Shown here: positions 9,010 through 20,191 of the stretch, piece after piece | How the letters are laid out: each line of letters begins with the position of its first letter | Numbering within the stretch: position 1 is the stretch's first letter | Assembly: GCA_004151065.3 (NCBI GenBank) | Contig: NWUY0300005178.1 | Location: 86,390 to 119,929, forward strand | Length of the DNA stretch: 33,540 nt | From: Larix sibirica | Lineage: Eukaryota > Streptophyta > Pinopsida > Pinales > Pinaceae | Reading direction: 5' to 3' | Program-made: the position numbers and the translations under genes | Notes under the pieces: generated by a model | The model's database searches: none | The model's input: only the letters and a program-made list of their open reading frames with translations | Told to the model about the DNA's origin: nothing

Positions 9010-12000
9010 TTAAACTATGTCCAAATTAAAAGATTCTGCAAGGACTCCATCGCAGAATTTCTGAACCAAAATATACCCCGCCATATCCCCCAATGCAAGC
9101 TTAGAAAGTCGATTAGCCTCCGAATTGTACTCACGATAGACATGGGAGAAAGAAACTTCAAGGAAGCGAGACATAAGATCATACACCCTGCTCATCCAAG
9201 CACTCAAAACCAAGGAGGAAAGACCACATTTCCTATTGGCCCAGTTAATAACAACCAGGGAATCTCCAAAGACATACAAACAAGGGAGGTCCAAAGATCT
9301 AGCCACGAACAACAAGCCCCAGAGTGCTAACAGTTCTGAGCGCATATTGCTACCACGACCAGCACCAAACTGAAAGTAATAATGCACATGCAAATCCACC
9401 TTTAAAACTCCACCCGCACCACATAAACCATTATGGGCCGCTCCATTGAAGTAGCCAATCGACAAATAGTAATCACATTCCACATGTGGAACAATTCTGC
9501 GACAAGGCGAGATGCTAGAAGTAAAGTTGGTACTAAAATACCCAACAATACGAGCAGCTAGAGCAAGCAAGGAAATATAACAGTCCCTGAAGATGATGCC
9601 ATTCTTGGCTTTCCACAACCCCCACAGAGTTACCCCTAAAAGTGTCGAATCGAAGATATGCGACGCCATCCAATTCCTGTAAAATTCAACCAGTGGGAGC
9701 CCCGTCCAAATAAAATGAAAACCCAAGAGAGATTGTAACATATTACACAGATTGCCAAAATAATGACATTGGCCAAATAGATGATCAACGTCCTCATTCT
9801 GACACAGACAAAAAACACATCTGCCAGGCCCATGCATGCCTCTATGACTCAGATTGCTCCAAGTCAAAATTCTATTGTGCAGTGCCAGCCAAAGGAAACA
9901 ACGGATTTTGGGACCACATTTCAAATACCAGATTTTCTCAAACAACCGATGCCCACCACCAACCATAGCAACATCCATCTGATAAAGATAGGGCAATTTA
10001 GCTGATACCGAACCATCTTCAGAGTTAAGACTCCAGCAAATAACATCCTCATCCAAAGATAAGTTGATACCAGTCTCAATAAGCAAGGAGATATACTTGG
10101 TCCAATTTGCAGCCAAAGTAGGATGAAGACCTAAGTCCACAGCCGACTTCCAACTAATAGAGCCATCCTCCATAATATGACAAGCCTGATGCAACACATA
10201 GAGATTCTGTGTATGTAGCACTTTGAATAACTCCAAACCCAACCGGAAGTCAGGACCAAAACCCGCTATGGGATCAATTTCCATGAAGACTTGGGTGTCT
10301 CTACCCACAGACCAACACAACCCCGCATTAATAATATGGAATGCTTTCTTGAAACTTCTCCAAATAAAAGAACCTTGGGACGTCCAATTTCCATAACGAA
10401 GCCAGAGCGGGAAAGATAGCCTACCAAAATACTTTGCTTTTATCATTCTTCCCCAAAATCCAGGCTCCGTAAAGCACCTCCAGCAGGATTTAGCCACAAG
10501 TGAAAGATTAAATCTTTTCAACTCATTAATACCCCAACCATTTAAACTCTTAGGACGCGCAATCAAGTGCCAGGCCGCCAGATGCCTATGATGGTCACCA
10601 CCAGCACCATTCCAGAGGAAATTCGCAAATAACCTACTAAGAACATGAATAATAGAAGCAGAAACTATGAACAGAGAAAACCAAAATATCGGTATACTTT
10701 GAAGAACAGCACATACTAGAGTATGTCTTCCACCCAGAGAGAGGTATTTGTAACCCCATCCACAAATCCACCTTCTAACTTTTTTAATAAGCCAACCCCA
10801 ATCCTTGCACCAGAGGCCGTAAGGTTTAAGGAAATACCCAAGGTATCTAAAACCTTGCAGCATTTCTAAAACTTGATAAGGGAGCAAATCACATAACTGG
10901 GACAACACACCAGACTCTATGCCATGATGAATAATAGTAGATTTACTCATACTAATCTCAAGCCCCGCAGCCTTACAAAAGCACGCCAATATAACCTTCA
11001 ACTGTTTCCACTCCCCTAGAGAGCCAACTCCAAATATAAGCACATCATCAACAAAAAGCAGGTGTGTTAAAACCATGGACGGCACCACCTTAATACCTTT
11101 AATATCTCCCCTTCTGCGAGCATCATAAATCAAGAGATTGAGCCCTTCAATGGATAGGATAAATAGATAGGGAGAAAGAGGGAAACCCTAATGAAGGCCC
11201 CTATCCCCAGCAAAGACATCTGTCGGAGAGCCATTCACAAGGACAGAGTATCGAGCAGTCGAAACGCATGCCATAACCTAGTTCACCATATCCAGAGGGA
11301 TGCCAACCTGTAGTAGAATGAACCAGATGAAAGTCCAGTCAAGTCTGTCGTAGGCTTTAACCAAATCAACCTTAAGTACCAAAGCAACCAAGTTTTTGTG
11401 AGCAATAGAGTGAAGCCCTTCCTGGGGTAATCCCACCGCATCCAACAACTGTTGATTTTTTAAGAAGGTAAACTGCTCCTCAGAGATGCCCTCAGCCAAA
11501 TATGGCTTAAGTCTTTCAGCAATAACTTTAGAGATCAACTTATACAGGAGATTAAATAGGGAGATCGGCCGAAACTCACCAAAATCCGAAGGCTTGTAGA
11601 CTTTAGGAACCAGTGTGAGGTAAGTTTCATTGAGAGTCAAGGGGATACAGGCCTTAAAATGAGACTCCTCCACCACTGCAGTAATATCATTACCAAACAA
11701 AGGGAAGAAATGCAAATAGAATTCTACAGTCCATCTGTCAGGACCCAGAGACTTATCTCTGGAGAACATTTTCAGCGTACTCAGCACCTCCGATTCCCCA
11801 ACAAGTCGACAAATATCCACACCAGCTATATCATCAAATAGACGCAGGAATAACTGAATAATTTTAAGTTGCTCCTCAATATTGCCCATAGAATTATTGC
11901 TATAAATACCTTTAAAATGATTCACTGTAGCTTCACAGATTTGGTCTTGAGCCGAAATAGACTGTCCCTGTGGACCCTTCACCTCCCAAACAGAATTGTT

Positions 12001-13126
12001 AAGCCTCCGATGATTAGCATATCGATGGAAGAACTTAGTGTTAGAGTCCCCCTACCGGACCCAAGTCACCCAACTCTTTTGTCTCCATGTCTCCTCGAGT
12101 TGCAATAATAAATTAGATTTAGCCACCTTAAGCTCTTGAATTCTAGTAATAACCCTTTGGTTAAATCCGAGGCCTCAACCTCGAGCATAGCACATTACAA
12201 CTCATCATCGATCTCAGCCAACCTCTTTTTATTATCATCTTTCTTACATTTTTCCCACTGACAGACCCTCATCCTAAGGTAGCCCAACTTCCGAGTAAGC
12301 ACATACAAAGGAGATCCCACAAAACGACCATCACAATCAACCCAGACAGATTTAACAAGATCATTGATATCCCCGTCACCAAGCCAAATCAGGTTAAATT
12401 TGAAAGGAAAAAACCCGACATTCGCCTCAAAATCCAACTGCAAAGAGACGACCTTATGATCCGAGAACCCAATAGAGAAGGACCAAGATCGAAACTTACC
12501 AATAGAAGTACAAAGATCCTCTACCATAAAAAACCTGTCCATATGTTTCGAGATCCCGGCCCCGCCAACCCTACTGTTCAACCAGGTAGAGACGAGATGG
12601 GAAGGCACAACATCCACCAAATTAGCATTATTGAAGAGATCGACAAAATACTCCATAAGAGGTTCTTGAGTCCTGCCCGCACCCCATACCTCATCTTCAA
12701 ATAGAATCATATTAAGGTCCCCCCCAAAATAAGGTTCGGATCAGATAGCAGACCATCATCAAATACCTGATCCCAGAATGACCGACGATACCTATAAGGA
12801 GCATACACATTAAGGAGGCGAAGCAGCCGAGCAAAACCCCGTAGGGTTCCGACCGAGAGAATACCTGCACATGTTTGGAAAGATTGCAAGTTAGCAAATA
12901 CAGGGTTCTAGGCCGTAAGCAAACCCCCCGAAAGACCCGAAGAGTCCACCGTTGAGGCCCTCCACCCCGGTTCCAGACGAAGGAAAAATTGTAAAGCATC
13001 GTCCGCCGAAAGCATGGTCTCCTAGAGGAATAAAATGGTCGGCTTATAAGTATCCAAAAAAGACTTAAGGGCAGCACGCTTGGGCCCGCTGCAAAGGCCG
13101 TGAATATTGAATGAGGAAATCAACAT
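9010..13126 (-). pseudogene. LINE ORF2: endonuclease, RT, zf-RVT, RNase H
   Basis: ORF2 starts at ATG 13126 (MLISSFNIHGL, the endonuclease start motif). The endonuclease keeps ET of QET, NVYAPYR, MDR and SDH. It is broken by ambers at 13022-13024 and 12908-12910 and by loss of one base in a run of seven C's (12719-12725) inside the GGDLN motif. The RT spans about 11982-10700: GPDRW, EFRPISL, motif A LKVDLVKAYDRLDW and, after ambers at 11278-11280 and 11188-11190, HLLFVDDVLIFG. From 11133 to 9010 the frame is open for 707 codons. It has a zinc segment with C439, C442, H451 and C456, then RNase H with N563 replacing the first catalytic Asp, E600, D624 and N674 in EANRLSK. It is the best preserved coding region here, yet dead. 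Confidence 0.9.
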
Positions 13127-14717
13127 GGGGGAACAAGTGGGGAGGCCTCGCATGCTCTAAGGGCCGATTTAGGTGAAGTAGGAGAACAGTTCCCAAGCCG
13201 CCGATAACCTGGACTAGTATCAAACGAGGGAGACATTAGCGAATCTGAAGAAGGAGGGATGGGCTCCCCAGAATGGGCCAAATGCTTCTTAGTACGCCTA
13301 GGTTTGCGGACCATAACATTCCCCTCATTATAGACGAAATGGGTAAAACCCCCTCATCCCCCAAATCATGCCCCGAAAATATAGGAAGCGGCTGTAAGGA
13401 GGATGATTCCCGTAACGAAGGAAAGTTTTCCCTCAGTGCAGCATCACCATGGTCCGACATAGAGGAGGGGGAGAGCACAATACCCAAAGTGTTACCCCCA
13501 AAGACAGACGAGGGATACACCTGAGGGCATGACCCTTCCAACCTCGGGGAAGAATCCCCTCGAGAAACAAGTGCCAAAATAGGGGGTAAGGAACCAAAAG
13601 AGATAGGGACAGATGTTACCTCCGGACTTAGCACATTCAGAGATGCAGTAATTTCCTATAGAGTAAGAAACTTTGCAAGAGTAGGCAAAAGTTTATGAGA
13701 CATACCAAGAACATCCCACGCAGAACTAGGATCCAAAGGAAGACTACAATGCAGCATAGCCTCATCTCCCTTCGATACAGCCAAGACCTTTGGAGTAACC
13801 ACCTTCAGAGACGACTGACGAGAACGTGTGCAGGTTTCACGTGAGTGACCCAGACCTTTGCACTTGAAATAGCGAAACAACACCTTCCAATAATCTAGGA
13901 GCTAGATAAATGAACCCCCGTCCCAGACAATTTCCAACTCCAACTGGAGTCCTTCACTGCAATCAATGTCCACTAACATATGCGGAGAATTCCTCTCGGA
14001 ACCAACAAGGGTATCCTCCTCCAACAGGATAAGACGTCCAATAGTCTTAGCCACCTCCGAAAAACCCTGGAAATTCCAACATTGTAGTGGGAAGTTAGGA
14101 AGCACCATCCACAAGTGATGCCGTTTGAGATATTCCTTACGAGGGTCAAATGCCGAGTGCCATCGTTCAAGGACTAGAGAGCCCAAGCCCAGAATCCAGT
14201 ACTGGCTTTCCACAGCAACCCTGTCATCCTCCGAAAGAAATAAGAAGAGGAACCAACCATTAGCAAGTTGTAAAATCCGAGGAGTATTCCTAACAATACC
14301 CTTCCATTTCAGTCTAACCCATGACAGAAATTCCGCTCTAGAGGGTTTCAGATATTCGAATTTGCCAATAAGAGCGCGCATGCTGAGAGCCGCTACCATA
14401 TCGAAGGTGACATCCTTACCAAGGACACACAAAGGTCTGCCCTTTCGGGATTTAGAAAACTGGATACCGTCCGACCCTTTAGCTGACACCAACGACACGT
14501 CCACCGCACAATCCGGCCACCTAGGAGGTGACGGTTAGCCCTTAAGCCCGGCAGAAACCCTAGCTCCGACTCGAGGGCTACCAACGACCTAAGAAACCGG
14601 CCAGGGATCAACCTCAACCGCCACCAGTGGGTTAGTTCGAAAAGAGGGCTGCCTAGGGCCTCCATGTGAAACGGGACCCCCACTAGTCACCAGATGCCCA
14701 CCCCCAGTAGTACCCAT
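13120..14717 (-). pseudogene. LINE ORF1: DUF4283-like and CCHC knuckle
   Basis: From ATG 14717 (MGTTGGGHLVTSGGP) one frame can be followed to about 13320 through stops at 14589-14591, 14535-14537, 13902-13904 and 13656-13658. A frameshift leads to the C-terminal frame ending at TGA 13120. The DUF4283-like part (about 14400-13950) shows NGWFLFLFL, EDDRVAVES, WILG and WMVLPNFPLQCWN. A zinc knuckle at about 13850-13890 reads YFKCKGLGHSRETC: three of four CCHC ligands remain and the first Cys has become Tyr. Near the C-terminus lies a basic VRKPRRTKK motif, possibly for nucleic-acid binding or nuclear import. ORF1 proteins of this type coat the LINE RNA. The stop overlaps the ORF2 start by seven bases. 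Confidence 0.85.
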
Positions 14718-15290
14718 CAGTAAAAAATACTCCAAAACACTACAGATAACTTGACATGGGAAGCTCATGAAACGACGAGATGAATAACAGGTCAACCTAA
14801 GCCAGAACAAAACCCAGAATAAACAAAGCAAAAATAACGGATCCCGGAGTAAAAGACAAATTCCCACTGTATTATACTGGTTGGTACTAGGTTTGTCAAT
14901 AAGACAAACTTGACTCCAGTCCCGGAACCTGTTAAAAAATGCAAGAGAGAAGTCCGAACAACAGCGTCAACCGATGCAGGGGAGAGAAAAGAAAACTGAA
15001 AACTACACCGACCTCATACGAAGCTCGACGGCCTATCGCAGAAACCAGGCAAGCACAAACAGCCGGCCTTACCAGCCGGCTAGAGCCAGGCTACCAGACC
15101 AGGAACCTCCAATAACCTATGCACCAACCATACTCCAGAAAATCAAGCAACCCTTTTCAATATCCACAAGAGAGGCACCATAGTTTCAGGTGAGGTCATT
15201 CTCCAAACGCCACTCTTCTCAAGCACAACTGACATTAGTTTGAAGGTGAAGGTGAAGGGGCAGTAGTGTCGGGTCTCCTTCCAGGTATGT
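14718..15290 (-). other. LINE 5' untranslated region
   Basis: Non-coding, GC-richer than its flank, upstream of the ORF1 ATG at 14717. It carries two nearby palindromic AGCCGGCT-like words (about 15060-15082) and a short GAAGGTGAAGGTGAAGG repeat (15242-15258). Internal promoters are usual in LINE 5' ends, but no specific promoter element was identified. The outer end is approximate. Confidence 0.5.
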
Positions 15291-15440
15291 TATCATTCTT
15301 TATTTGGAGAGGATAGAAAGGTGCACAATAATAAGTGAGTTCTATGATATTCAAAAGCTTATACTAAAATAAATTTAAATATTATTTTTTATTAATCAAA
15401 TTCATTTAATTTGATTTAGGTAATTATAAAATATTAATTN
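15291..15440. other. AT-rich DNA ending in unresolved base
   Basis: AT-rich, no gene seen. It ends at the single N (15440), after which the 8-kb duplicated block starts abruptly. Confidence 0.6.
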
Positions 15441-15861
15441 CTCGATCTTCTACTTGTTTTGAAAGATTGTATTCTTTTTCGGTGAGCTTTTTGTAAGCCC
15501 GACTTGGATAAGAGATTGACTTCACTTTATATGATGATGATATTTATCCTTTCCTAAAATCAATAAAATGTATCCACAAAATTTTAAAAAAAAAAACATA
15601 CTAAAAATTCTTCAAATGGAACAAATACGTTACTTTAAGCTTTAATCTTATGGTTCGAGTTTTCTCAATTAGAACTAATCCATATTGAAATATGCTTGCC
15701 ACTTAATCTCTTTGGATATTTCATCTTGCAAAAGTTCTGAGCACGGCTTAAAGTAGAACCATGGAATATTTCTTTTGGGAAGTAAAAGTAACATGTTTAA
15801 AAGGCATTTTATTTTATTTTAGAGGAGCATAAATTAGTACGGTAGTAAAAAGAATAATTTC

Positions 15862-15874
15862 AAGTGTATGGTGG
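15862..15874. repeat. Target-site duplication, left copy (second block)
   Basis: Same 13 bases as 4476-4488; pairs with 18537-18549. Confidence 0.8.
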
Positions 15875-16946
15875 GCATTGCCCAAGAGGGTTTACATTCG
15901 ATTAAGTAAAAAAAAGTTGACGCTTTTATTTTGAAGATGGATTTTGTTAAGTTGTATGATAGGTTAGATTGGACTTATTTATGGTTTATTTTTTTTGCAA
16001 ATGGGGTTGTTAGTGGAGATTATTGGCTGGATTATGTCTTGTGTGTCTTCTGTGAGTTATGTTGTTCTTGTCAATGGATCGCCATCAACGCAGTTTAGTG
16101 GGAATAGGGGACTTAGGTAGGGGTGCCTTTTGTCGCCTTATCTTTTTATCCTGGACATTGAAGGTTTGAATCTGTTGATTAATAAAGCAAGGAGAGGGGG
16201 TCACATTACATGTATTAAAGTGACAAATGCTCTTTCTATTACTCACCTTCTATTTGTTGATGATGTACTTTTATTTGGAAGGGGTAATATTTCAGAATGG
16301 GTTCATTTTAAAGGCATCATCAATACCTTTTGTGTAGCTCCTGGCATGGAGATCAGTCTCAGCAAATCTTCTTTTCTTTATCAGTTTCATGATACATGTT
16401 CGAAGGACCAGATTAGTCAAATTTTACCTTATCAGATGAAGGAAATTGGGAATGGTTTCAGATATTTAGGTTATTTCTTGAAGCCTAACGGATACTCCCC
16501 AACCAATTGGCATTGGCTCATTAAGAAAGTTCACAGGAGGCTAAATACTTGGGCTTTTAAACTGTTATCTTTAGGAGGATGGCTCACCTTACTTTGCTAT
16601 GTGCTACAGAGTATACCAGTCTTTTGGTTCTCTTTTTTTTTTGGTACCTTAATTGGTGATTAATGATCTGCGAAGGATTTTCTCTCAATTTCTTTGGGTC
16701 GGAAATGGAGGTTCGTTCAAGTTTCATCTTGTTTCTTGGGATTCTCTTACTCGGCCTAAGCTTTTAAATGGTTGGGGCATAAAAGATTGATGAGCTTTCA
16801 ATCTCTCTATGTGTGTTAAGTCTTTGTGGCGTAGCCTATTCGATGTGGGCTTATGGGGTAAGGTGGTAAGAGCTAAGTATCTCGGTAGATTAGCTCCTGT
16901 ATTTTGGTTGTGAAATGGTAAAAAAGAACCACATGGTTCTTACCTT
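15875..16946 (+). pseudogene. LINE ORF2 RT domain, broken (duplicate)
   Basis: Identical to 4489-5560. It includes motif A KMDF, the amber in the RQG motif (16118-16120), the FVDD box in the open stretch 16130-16663, and the T-run frameshift near 16640. Confidence 0.85.
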
Positions 16947-16958
16947 TGGAGGAGCTTA

Positions 16959-17686
16959 TTGACATCTTTTCCGATCATAAATCAAGCCATTGGTTGGGCT
17001 ATTGGTAGGGGTACCCAAGTTTATGTGGGCATTGATCCAATTGCAGGTCTTGGATATGAGTATATACTTTCTATTGAGCTCATCTTAGCACTCCACAGAC
17101 ACAATATTTATGTTTTGAAGCAGGCCTCCTCTTCACGAGGGGGAGGTTTTACTCACTGGTATTTTGCGTCGGACATTATGTTGGATCCTCCTCTTCACAA
17201 AGAATAGGAGAAGTATGTTAATTTTCTTTTGCAGGCTGGTATTACTTTGTCTCACGAGGAAGATATTTTACTATGGAGTTTCAATAAGTCAATAGGCATG
17301 GTCACTGCTAGCCTTGCATATTCTTGTGTGAAGGAGTTGGGTGTTGGGGATGCTCCAAAATGGTGGTTTAAAAGAATCTAGTCGTTCAATTGTCCACTGA
17401 AAATACGATGTTTCATGTGGTTACTGCTCCATAATAAAATTCTCACTTTGCAAAACCTTACTAAACGTGGATTTATTGGACTCAGATGTTGCTGCATGTG
17501 TTACGTTGCTTCGGATGAGGTACATCACCTATTTGCGAACTGTGTTTTCTTTTAGAATCTTTGGAAGAGACTGGAATGTACTTTCAATTTCCTTTTCTCT
17601 TGGAACGGTGACACTTTTGAAGGGAATCTCAAACTCTGGTTCGACAGCCACCCCGTTGATCTGAAACTTATTTGTTATGCGGTGTG
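16959..17686 (+). pseudogene. LINE ORF2 connection and zf-RVT region (duplicate)
   Basis: Identical to 5573-6300: the IDPIAG-containing stretch, then the zinc segment CCMCYVASDEVHHLFANC in another frame, with the same amber in place of Trp. Confidence 0.75.
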
Positions 17687-17810
17687 GGAAGTCTGGAAAG
17701 CTCGAAATTAGATCATATTTAAGGACTAGAAGGTCTCTGCTCTTAATCTATGTGCACGGATAAATGGTTACTTCTTTGCTGTTAGCATGACTCTCAGTCC
17801 TAAGTAAGGA

Positions 17811-18296
17811 TTGATCAAATCTTTCTTTGAATTGGACTACAGTTTTCCTTTGGGATATTTTGATGGTGCAGCCCAGGCTGGACTGTGTGGTGCAGGGATG
17901 ATTTTAAAACTCTCTCAGGAACACGTGTATCATCTTTATATGAGAGTTGGGAGTGGATCTAATACCAGAGCTGAGCTCATTGCCCTTTGGGGACTGTTAT
18001 GGTTTGGTAGGTGCAAGGGCATCCATTCCCTTTCTATATTTGGAGTTTCAAGGTGTGTGGTCAATTGGGAAAGCGGTAAAGATGCTTTACATTCAGTGGA
18101 GTTGAATGGATGGTTGAAGCGAACACACTTTCTCATCTCTTCTTACTCTACCATTTCCTTCCTTCATATCTACATAGAGCATAATCTGGTTGTGGATCAT
18201 CTATCTAAGAGATTACTGGGATCCATGGATGGCTCCATATTTATGGAAGAATTCAGAGGTGGATCTTTGTTTAGTACTGCCACCCTTCTTTTTTGA
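17811..18296 (+). pseudogene. LINE RNase H domain (duplicate)
   Basis: Identical to 6425-6910, with D18, E55 and D129 kept and the third catalytic Asp changed to Val79. Confidence 0.85.
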
Positions 18297-18536
18297 TGAT
18301 TGTCCAAGTCTGTGCCACATTGTAAGCGACTAATTTTTCTTGCATGTTCAGTGGACTCTTATGGTTAGTTGTGAGAAGTTTCTTTGTAAGGATGTTGCGG
18401 CAAATATTTAGTAAATTATGACTTTTCAGTTTATTTCAACATCAAAGGCGCTGGCAGCTCGCCCTCCTCGACAGATTGTATATTTTTACACAACTTTTTA
18501 CTTAATAAAAGTTGTTTTTTTCCTATGTGAAAAAAA

Positions 18537-18549
18537 AAGTGTATGGTGG
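18537..18549. repeat. Target-site duplication, right copy (second block)
   Basis: Same 13 bases as 7151-7163; pairs with 15862-15874. Confidence 0.8.
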
Positions 18550-19015
18550 TGATGGGAAACCATACACTAGAGATTTATATGACCAAATTCCACATGTCAC
18601 ATTGAAATTTTGGCACATGTTGTTAGCATGGCACAATGTTACTTGTCAATTTTATTGTATATACAATTTTTAAAACTATGTCATCAACGTGTTTATAGTA
18701 TGAATGTAGGTGTTTCATACAAGATATTTAAATTGTGTTATTTTCAGTGACGATAGATATTGAAAAATATTATTAGTGTTAAATTATATTAAAATTATAA
18801 AAACAAAATTTTTAATAAGAAAGTAAAACTCGTGTTTATATTGAGTGGTAGACAACCTGTTTAACTAAAAAAATGTAGGTGGTAACATGCCGCTAAAGCA
18901 TAAACAACGGGTGATTATAACTACACATAAAAAACAAATAACAGATAACTTGTTCATGGCACTTAACTTGTGACCTATCGGTGTTCACCAACCAATAAGA
19001 ATAGTCATTACACCT
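18550..19015. other. AT-rich intergenic DNA (duplicate)
   Basis: Copy of 7164-7629. Nothing recognised. Confidence 0.5.
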
Positions 19016-19601
19016 TTCTTCGACATACCCCCAATTATGCTTGCCTTCGCGACCATCTGCGCACCCGTTAAACAAGTCTCGTGAGCTCATACCCTCTCGA
19101 TTCATTTCACCTCATCATCATCAAGAACGTCATCTTTCCGTCACGTTGCCTGATCTCCGTCTGCAAACGTCCCGTCTATTGACGCTGCTTTTAGTGCTCC
19201 CGACAAGAAAACTTCACACCAGAAATTTTAATAATTAAAAAGAAGGTGCAAAGATTAAGAAACGATGTCTAGCTTGACGAACCGCGATCTTGATCCTTGA
19301 CCATGGTTTCCTCGAACAGAACCAGGGTCAACAGAACCAGGGTCAAACCGACAGCCCCGGAAATCCAGGCGCCGGAGAAAAATTCATCGGGCCGGGAACA
19401 TACGAATGCCTATGGTGGGACCCCCGGTATACGGTCCGTCTAATAACCGGAATGCCCACTGACGTACGGCCTAGGCCCGCCGCGAAAATGTTGCCTTTCC
19501 TTACCGGCAGTGGTAAATAAAATAAAGTGACTGCGACACTTTGACATGTCTGTACCTGTACATTACTGCGTCTTCTTCTGGTCTCCATTAAACACCTCGT
19601 T
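19016..19601. other. CpG-rich island (duplicate)
   Basis: Copy of 7630-8215, including the small ORF (19303-19443) and its 15-bp tandem repeat (19315-19344). Confidence 0.5.
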
Positions 19602-20191
19602 AAGTGTAAATTTTCTTTTTTTATCTTTTTGTATACAGGGTGGGCTTGTATTTGCGGCTTAGAAACTTTTTTGTGTTAGCCACATGGGTAGAGTGGGGTT
19701 GTTGGGTCTTCACATTTTATGTTTTATTCCTTTCTACACAGACCCACTCCTTGAGGTCAACCTTAAAAAGAAGGTTACACGTGAGCCCACATCAGGGACA
19801 TTTTAATGTTTATTGAGTCTTTACCAACCTCACAATCGGATTGCTTTGGCTACTGTTGGAGGCATATTTAATTTGCTTTTTTTTTTTGTTTTTTTAGAGA
19901 ATTTGAATAAAGTTACCTTAAAGTATAAAGGCTTAGGAGTCATCCAAACCTAGAGCCATCTTCTTTCTAGTACACTACAAAACCCTAAATATTGGCATTC
20001 CATGTTTCCTCGTTTCTTTCCTTTTAAGGCCAAGAGGGTTGCCATTGAACTGGACAACGTGATAATACCAAAAAAACGATTATATTATGATTAGTTAGTT
20101 AAAATGTTTGAAAAAATCAAAATGACAAAAAAAGCTACTTTGTTCATTCTTTCCAAATCCTAATTTTATATATTTGACAAATATATTGCTA
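19602..20191. other. Intergenic DNA with weak gene-like signals (duplicate)
   Basis: Copy of 8216-8805: acceptor-like tract near 19637 and telo-box-like word near 19985. No gene called. Confidence 0.35.

Larger units (their letters stand above)
4055..12052. repeat. First copy of 7,998-bp exact direct duplication
   Basis: This block recurs at 15441-23438 with a constant offset of 11,386. All open frames inside have identical translations and identical spacing in both copies, so there is no net insertion or deletion, and the stretches I compared base by base agree. It contains the plus-strand LINE, the CpG-rich island and the 3' half of the minus-strand LINE. Confidence 0.9.
8806..15290 (-). 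mobile_element. Near full-length L1-type LINE (minus strand)
   Basis: A complete domain set in order on the minus strand: 5' UTR (about 15290-14718), ORF1 (14717-13120), ORF2 (13126-9010), 3' UTR with hairpin (9009-8816), A-tail (T-run 8806-8815 on the plus strand). It is inactive through about ten stops and a few frameshifts. The 5' end is set only by the change from GC-richer to AT-rich sequence near 15290. I found no target-site duplication. The part 12053-15290 may come from another genomic copy, because the match to 20192-23894 drops from full identity to about 94% at 12053, so this entry may be a chimera of two LINE copies. Confidence 0.8.
15875..18536 (+). mobile_element. 5'-truncated L1-type LINE, duplicate copy
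   Basis: Duplicate of the element at 4489-7150, with the same truncation point, stops, frameshifts, hairpin (18490-18515) and A-tail. If the 8-kb block is an assembly error, this is the same insertion seen twice. Confidence 0.9.

Noticed and set aside
9142-9330. Plus-strand open frames inside the minus-strand LINE (9142-9330, 9781-10005, 11659-12108, 12456-12704, 13273-13524, 14125-14538)
   Set aside because: Each lies antisense to recognisable ORF1 or ORF2 sequence.
4489-13126. Tail-to-tail LINEs as a long hairpin source of small RNAs
   Set aside because: The two elements are in inverted orientation, but their proteins differ at roughly half of the positions where compared, so a long perfectly paired RNA is not expected.
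10000-15000. Amber stops as deliberate recoding in the LINE
   Set aside because: Frameshifts, TAA stops and lost zinc and catalytic residues occur in the same copies, so ordinary decay explains them; only the codon bias is kept as a finding.
8790-15439. Target-site duplication for the minus-strand LINE
   Set aside because: The sequence next to the A-tail (ACAAATATATTGCTA) has only weak similarity to AT-rich sequence near 15380 and none at 23895. No convincing match.
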